Assembly: GCF_002242805.1 (NCBI RefSeq)
Contig: NZ_MCGQ01000007.1
Location: forward strand, 620,001 to 684,000
Direction: 5' to 3'
DNA: 64,000 nt
Origin: Streptomyces diastatochromogenes
GTDB lineage: Bacteria > Actinomycetota > Actinomycetes > Streptomycetales > Streptomycetaceae
Positions within the stretch are counted from its first letter, which is position 1; the number at the start of each line of letters is the position of its first letter. The notes under the pieces were generated by a model that worked only from the letters and a program-made list of their open reading frames with translations, was not told the DNA's origin and did not search any database. This document shows positions 60,204-64,000 of this stretch, one piece after another. The position numbers and the translations under genes are program-made.

Positions 60204-60822
60204 TCACCCGTAGAGCGAGCGGGCTCCCGGGCTGTTTCCCTTGAAGCGCCGGCCCGCGGCGATCTCCTCGCCGACCACCGACCAGACGGTCTCGTCGTCC
60301 TGGAAGGGGAGCGGGTCGATGCCGCTCGTCCCCTGACGGATGCGCTCGACCTCGCGGTCCAGGCGCTCGAAGTCGGCTTCCTCGTCGCCGTCGTCGCCGC
60401 TGAAGGTGAACTCGTCGAGCAGGCGCTGGAACCGGAGTGTGACCTGGACGAGGGAGGAGACGTCCGTGTGGAGTTCCCGCACGGTCTCCTCGTCGGGGTC
60501 GAAGGCGTGCACCTTGCCGGACACGGGGTCGAGGGCGAGGTGGGCGTTGAGCAGCCAGCCGATGACGGGCCAGTCACCCGCGTCCTCCGCGGCGTCCTCG
60601 AAGTCCTCGACGTGGACGAGGTCCTGGACGAGGTGCAGCCGACCGGTGTCCTCGTCGGGCTCACGCAGCCAGAGCGTCCCGGTGGGGGACGCCGACGGTC
60701 TGCAGAAGGCGGGCGCCCTCGGTGTCCGCGGTGGAGGGCGGGAAGGCGGTGGCGGGCAGGGTCGCCAGCCGGTCCTCGCCGAAGATGTCGCCGAGTTCGC
60801 CGCGGGTGACGTCGAAAAGCAC
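60204..60822 (-). pseudogene. SUKH-4-like immunity protein gene broken by a frameshift
   Basis: On the minus strand a GTG at 60822 (GGAG 8 nt upstream) opens VLFDVTRGELGDIFGEDRLA, then LPATAFPPSTADTEGARLLQTVGVP. At that point a run of five G (60684-60688) shifts the frame. With one base less, the reading continues TGTLWLREPDEDTGRLHLVQ, then VSGKVHAFDPDEETVRELHTDVSSLVQ to the stop at 60204-60206. Total length is 619 nt, one more than a multiple of three. The pattern matches SUKH-4-like polymorphic-toxin immunity proteins. It may be a true frameshift, a sequencing error, or programmed slippage at the homopolymer. Confidence 0.7.
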
Positions 60823-60940
60823 TGCCGGAACTCCGAACTCCGCGGCGACTCGGGCGCCGTAGGACTCTCTGCGGATGGAAGCGGTCCCGCCCTCCGGGCG
60901 GACGACGGGAGTTTGACGGCAGGGCTTGGTGCCGTGGCGA

Positions 60941-61798
<858 letters not shown>

Positions 61799-61892
61799 CT
61801 AGACCCCGTGCTGTACCGTGCTGAGACCGGCCCCACCGTCAACACACCCGTCCGGCTGTTCAAACATTCGGGTGACGTGATCTTGACCTCTA

Positions 61893-62076
61893 TTGCTTTC
61901 GGCTGCCCGCGTGCTAGGCTCGCCGCAAGTTGCAGTTTGGTTTCCCTTGCAGTACAGAGCCTGCGGAGCATGTAACCGCGGGCTCTCGTCGTTTTCAGAC
62001 GAATGCAGTTGTGCAGCACCGTTTCGCACGTGCAGGTTCTGGAGCAGGGCAACCCTTTTGAGCCCAAGGAGGGCTT
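61893..62076 (+). promoter_or_regulatory. Promoter and long 5' leader of the cold-shock gene
   Basis: TTGCTT (61893-61898) and TAGGCT (61915-61920) are 16 bp apart, giving a start near 61927 and a leader of about 150 nt. Long 5' leaders carrying temperature-responsive structure are typical of csp genes. A small hairpin TCGTC-GTTTTCA-GACGA (61986-62002) is in it, and AAGGAGGGCT near 62067 is the ribosome-binding site. Confidence 0.6.
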
Positions 62077-62280
62077 ATGGCTACCGGAACCGTCAAGTGG
62101 TTCAACGCCGAAAAGGGCTTTGGCTTCATCGCCCAGGAGGGCGGCGGCCCGGACGTCTTCGTCCACTACTCCGCGATCAACGCCCAGGGTTTCCGTTCCC
62201 TGGAGGAGAACCAGCAGGTCTCCTTCGACGTGACCCAGGGCCCGAAGGGTCCGCAGGCGGAGAACGTCACCCCCGTCTGA
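62077..62280 (+). CDS. CspA-family cold-shock protein
   Basis: 67 residues. [20 protein letters not shown] contains RNP1 (KGFGFI) and HVFVHYS-like DVFVHYSAI is RNP2, the RNA/DNA-binding aromatics of the cold-shock OB fold. It melts RNA secondary structure during growth at low temperature and is often abundant in log phase. AAGGAGGGC precedes ATG 62077. A terminator follows. Confidence 0.95.
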   Translation: MATGTVKWFNAEKGFGFIAQEGGGPDVFVHYSAINAQGFRSLEENQQVSFDVTQGPKGPQAENVTPV

Positions 62281-62316
62281 GCTCTGCCTGACCGCAGAAC
62301 CTGAGTGCAGTACCCA

Positions 62317-62349
62317 AGGAGCCCCGCGCCTTCCGGCGACGGGGCTCCT
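62317..62349 (+). terminator. Rho-independent terminator of the cold-shock gene
   Basis: AGGAGCCCCG (62317-62326) pairs with CGGGGCTCCT (62340-62349), with an inner CGCC/GGCG. It is followed by GCCTTTTCCC, a short T-run. It lies 36 bp after the stop codon. Confidence 0.88.
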
Positions 62350-62372
62350 GCCTTTTCCCGTTCATTTCCGGT

Positions 62373-62948
62373 TCACATGTGCTGCATGATCAGTACGAAC
62401 TTGGTTCCGGCGGCGAGCGCTTCGTAAGCGTGCGGCACATCCCCGCGGTAGGACATGTAGTCCCCGGGCGCCAGTTCGACCGTCTCCCCGCGCGGTCCGG
62501 CCCTGACACCCCCCTCCGTGACCACGATGTGCTCCGTGGTCCCCGGAATGTGCGGATCGGAATCCCGTACGGTCCCGGGTTCCAGCCAGACGTAATAGAT
62601 ATCCCTGCGCGCGCCCGGCGGACTCGCCGACAGCAGCGTCGCCAGATAGCTGGACCGCTCGGAGTGCACGGTGGGTCCCGCGCCGGCCCGGATCACCTGA
62701 ATCGCGGGCGTGGGCGGCTCCACGAGGGCGCTGAAGGGCACCCCGAGGGCCACCGCCAGGGCCCAGATCGTCTCCATGCTCGGATTCCCGCTCGCCGCCT
62801 CCAGTTGGGACAGCGTGGACTTCGCGATCCCGGCCCGCTTGGCCAGCTCGGACAGGGACAGCCCGGTGCGGGTGCGCTCACGCCTGAGGGACGCGGCGAT
62901 CCACTCCAGCGGGAGCCGGGCGGGCGGCCCGGACGGTGCCTCGGACAT
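62373..62948 (-). CDS. XRE-family regulator with cupin sensor domain
   Basis: 191 residues. N-terminal HTH: LRRERTRTGLSLSELAKRAGIAKSTLSQLEAASGNPSMETIWALA, residues 18-62. The C-terminal half is a cupin barrel (DIYYVWLEPGTVRDSDPHIPGTTEHIVVTEGGVRAGPRGETVELAPGDYMSYRGDVPHAYEAL). It resembles regulators of amino-acid transport and degradation that sense a small molecule in the cupin. It is divergent from azlC across a spacer with repeated CGTTCGC motifs and probably regulates it. Start: ATG 62948. Confidence 0.88.
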   Translation of the reverse strand: MSEAPSGPPARLPLEWIAASLRRERTRTGLSLSELAKRAGIAKSTLSQLEAASGNPSMETIWALAVALGVPFSALVEPPTPAIQVIRAGAGPTVHSERSSYLATLLSASPPGARRDIYYVWLEPGTVRDSDPHIPGTTEHIVVTEGGVRAGPRGETVELAPGDYMSYRGDVPHAYEALAAGTKFVLIMQHM

Positions 62949-62950
62949 GT

Positions 62951-63026
62951 CGTTCGCTCCATCGGTACGATCGTTCGCCTTGACGAACAGGGCGTTCGCT
63001 GTTCATTGTAGAAAACATGCGTTCGC
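62951..63026. promoter_or_regulatory. Regulatory region with four CGTTCGC motifs and the azlC promoter
   Basis: CGTTCGC occurs at 62951-62957, 62972-62978, 62993-62999 and 63020-63026: the first three are exactly 21 bp apart, two helical turns, so they lie on one face of DNA. CGAAC-AGGGC-GTTCG (62984-62998) is a palindrome within. The azlC promoter is TTGACG (62980-62985) and CATTGT (63004-63009), 18 bp apart, directly over the repeats. The predicted transcription start is the ATG of azlC (leaderless). Confidence 0.65.
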
Positions 63027-63739
63027 TACTCCGAACAAGCTCACCTCTCCGAGGTAGCGGGCTCCTCCGTAGTCCCGAGGCCGGCTCGCTGGTCCGGGAC
63101 AGCTCCCTCGTCTGGCTGGCCAGCGGCATCGTCGGTGTCTCCTTCGGCGCGATCTCCGTCGCGGGCGGGCTGCCGGTGTGGGTGCCGGTGCTGATGTCGC
63201 TGGTGGTGTACGCGGGATCGGCCCAGTTCAGCGCGGTCGCGGTGCTTCTCGCCGGGGGCGGCCCGCTGGCCGCGGCGGCCACCGGTCTGCTGCTCAACAC
63301 GCGTACGGCGGCCTTCAGTCTGGCCGTGGCCGAGACCATCGGTACCGGTCGCGCGACCCGTTTCCTCGGTGCGCATCTGGTCACCGACGAGACGGTGGCC
63401 TTCGCCCTCGCCCAGCCCGATCCGCAGCGGCGGCGCAGGGCGTTCTGGATCTCCGGGATCGGCCTGTTCCTCGTGTGGAACGTCGGCGTACTGGCCGGGG
63501 CCCTCGCCGGCCGCGCCCTGGGCGACACCGCCCGCTACGGCCTGGACGCGGCCTTCCCCGCCGTCCTCGTGGCCCTGGTCCTGCCGGCCCTGCGCGCCGA
63601 CGCGACGGTACGGCGCTGCGCCCTGCTCGGCGCCGCCCTGGCCCTGGCCGTGACGCCCGCCGTGCCGGCCGGGGTGCCGGTGCTGCTCGCGCTGGCCGGG
63701 CTGTTTTTGCACCGCCGCCCCGCCGGGGCCGCCGTATGA
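63017..63739 (+). CDS. azlC: AzlC-family branched-chain amino acid exporter subunit
   Basis: 240 residues, about seven hydrophobic segments. AzlC signature SLVVYAGSAQFSAVAVLLAGGGPLAAAATGLLLNTRTAAFSLAVAE, with the GSAQF motif. AzlC and AzlD together form an exporter of branched-chain or other amino acids in the LIV-E family; the substrate here is not proven. A cationic segment (RSPEAGSLVRDSS) precedes TM1. Start: ATG 63017. It overlaps azlD by 4 nt (ATGA). Confidence 0.9.
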   Translation: MRSLLRTSSPLRGSGLLRSPEAGSLVRDSSLVWLASGIVGVSFGAISVAGGLPVWVPVLMSLVVYAGSAQFSAVAVLLAGGGPLAAAATGLLLNTRTAAFSLAVAETIGTGRATRFLGAHLVTDETVAFALAQPDPQRRRRAFWISGIGLFLVWNVGVLAGALAGRALGDTARYGLDAAFPAVLVALVLPALRADATVRRCALLGAALALAVTPAVPAGVPVLLALAGLFLHRRPAGAAV

Positions 63740-64000
63740 ACGCCACGGTCGCCATGATCCTGGCCCTGGCCGTCGGCACGTACGCCTTCCGCCTGGTGGG
63801 CCCGCTGCTGCACGGCCGGGTGACGGTCCCGGCCCGGGTGCAGGAGCTGGCGTCCGCGGGCGCGATCGTCCTGCTCGTCGCCCTGCTGGCCACGGGCGCC
63901 CTGACCGAGGGCGGCGGCTTCGCGGGCTGGGCCCGCCCCGCCGGGGTGCTGGTCGGCGGAGTCCTGGCGTGGCGCCGGGCGCCGTTCGCGGTGGTGGTCC
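63736..64000 (+). CDS. azlD: AzlD-family small exporter subunit, cut by window end
   Basis: The first 88 residues are present: MNATVAMILALAVGTYAFRL is TM1, then VQELASAGAIVLLVALLATGAL is TM2, then AGVLVGGVLAWRRAPFAVVV begins TM3. This is the AzlD small subunit that pairs with AzlC. The stop codon lies beyond position 64000. The ATG overlaps the azlC stop. Confidence 0.88.
   Translation, partial: MNATVAMILALAVGTYAFRLVGPLLHGRVTVPARVQELASAGAIVLLVALLATGALTEGGGFAGWARPAGVLVGGVLAWRRAPFAVVV

Overview
The window is high-GC DNA (roughly 70% by eye) with GTG starts, 4-nt GTGA/ATGA gene overlaps and actinomycete gene families. It contains a complete 14-gene nuo operon, futalosine-pathway menaquinone genes (mqnA, mqnC) and a c-di-AMP riboswitch in front of a cell-wall lytic gene. 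This points to a Streptomyces chromosome core region. I saw no insertion sequence, prophage, CRISPR array, rRNA or tRNA.

Layout. 1-10.4 kb: an oxidoreductase tail, rarD, small enzymes, an ABC exporter with a LolA-like protein, a polyprenyl diphosphate synthase, then a ydaO-type riboswitch with an SLT-domain protein, and a HAD phosphatase. 10.4-14.8 kb: a decayed carboxymuconolactone-decarboxylase-like gene, a flavoprotein/ATP-grasp pair and fumarylacetoacetase. 14.8-17.2 kb: a membrane protein and its YtrA-type GntR regulator behind a perfect 17-bp inverted repeat, then an M56 peptidase. 17.3-24.3 kb: an accessory cluster of a GntR/UTRA regulator, a two-cluster ferredoxin, an ABC importer whose binding protein carries a NosL-like tail, and a 927-residue flavoprotein with nine HEAT-like repeats. 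This is the strongest candidate for an undescribed system. 24.4-27.4 kb: recQ, a 5 x 33-bp tandem repeat and a secreted protein.

27.4-43.5 kb: nuoA-nuoN on the minus strand in canonical order, with a Rex-type operator over the start of transcription. 43.5-49.9 kb: an NlpC/P60 hydrolase, a Tat-exported flavoprotein, peptide deformylase, a geranylgeranyl-reductase-family (MenJ-like) flavoprotein, a GNAT and a PASTA protein. 50-54.6 kb: a minus-strand operon of a small membrane protein, a deacetylase-glycosyltransferase fusion, an acyltransferase and menG. 54.8-61.8 kb: a GH18-like lipoprotein, a degenerate amidohydrolase, mqnC, a prepilin peptidase, a Ser/Thr kinase, a frameshifted SUKH-like gene and mqnA. 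61.8-64 kb: a cold-shock gene, an XRE-cupin regulator and azlC-azlD, cut by the window end.

How the genes work together. Much of the window serves the menaquinone-linked respiratory chain. mqnA and mqnC build the naphthoquinone ring by the futalosine route, the polyprenyl synthase may make the side chain, menG methylates it, a MenJ-like reductase may saturate it, and complex I reduces it under likely redox control by Rex. A second theme is the cell surface: riboswitch-controlled and NlpC/P60 hydrolases, a PNAG-synthase-like enzyme, a GH18-like lipoprotein and a PASTA-kinase-type sensor.
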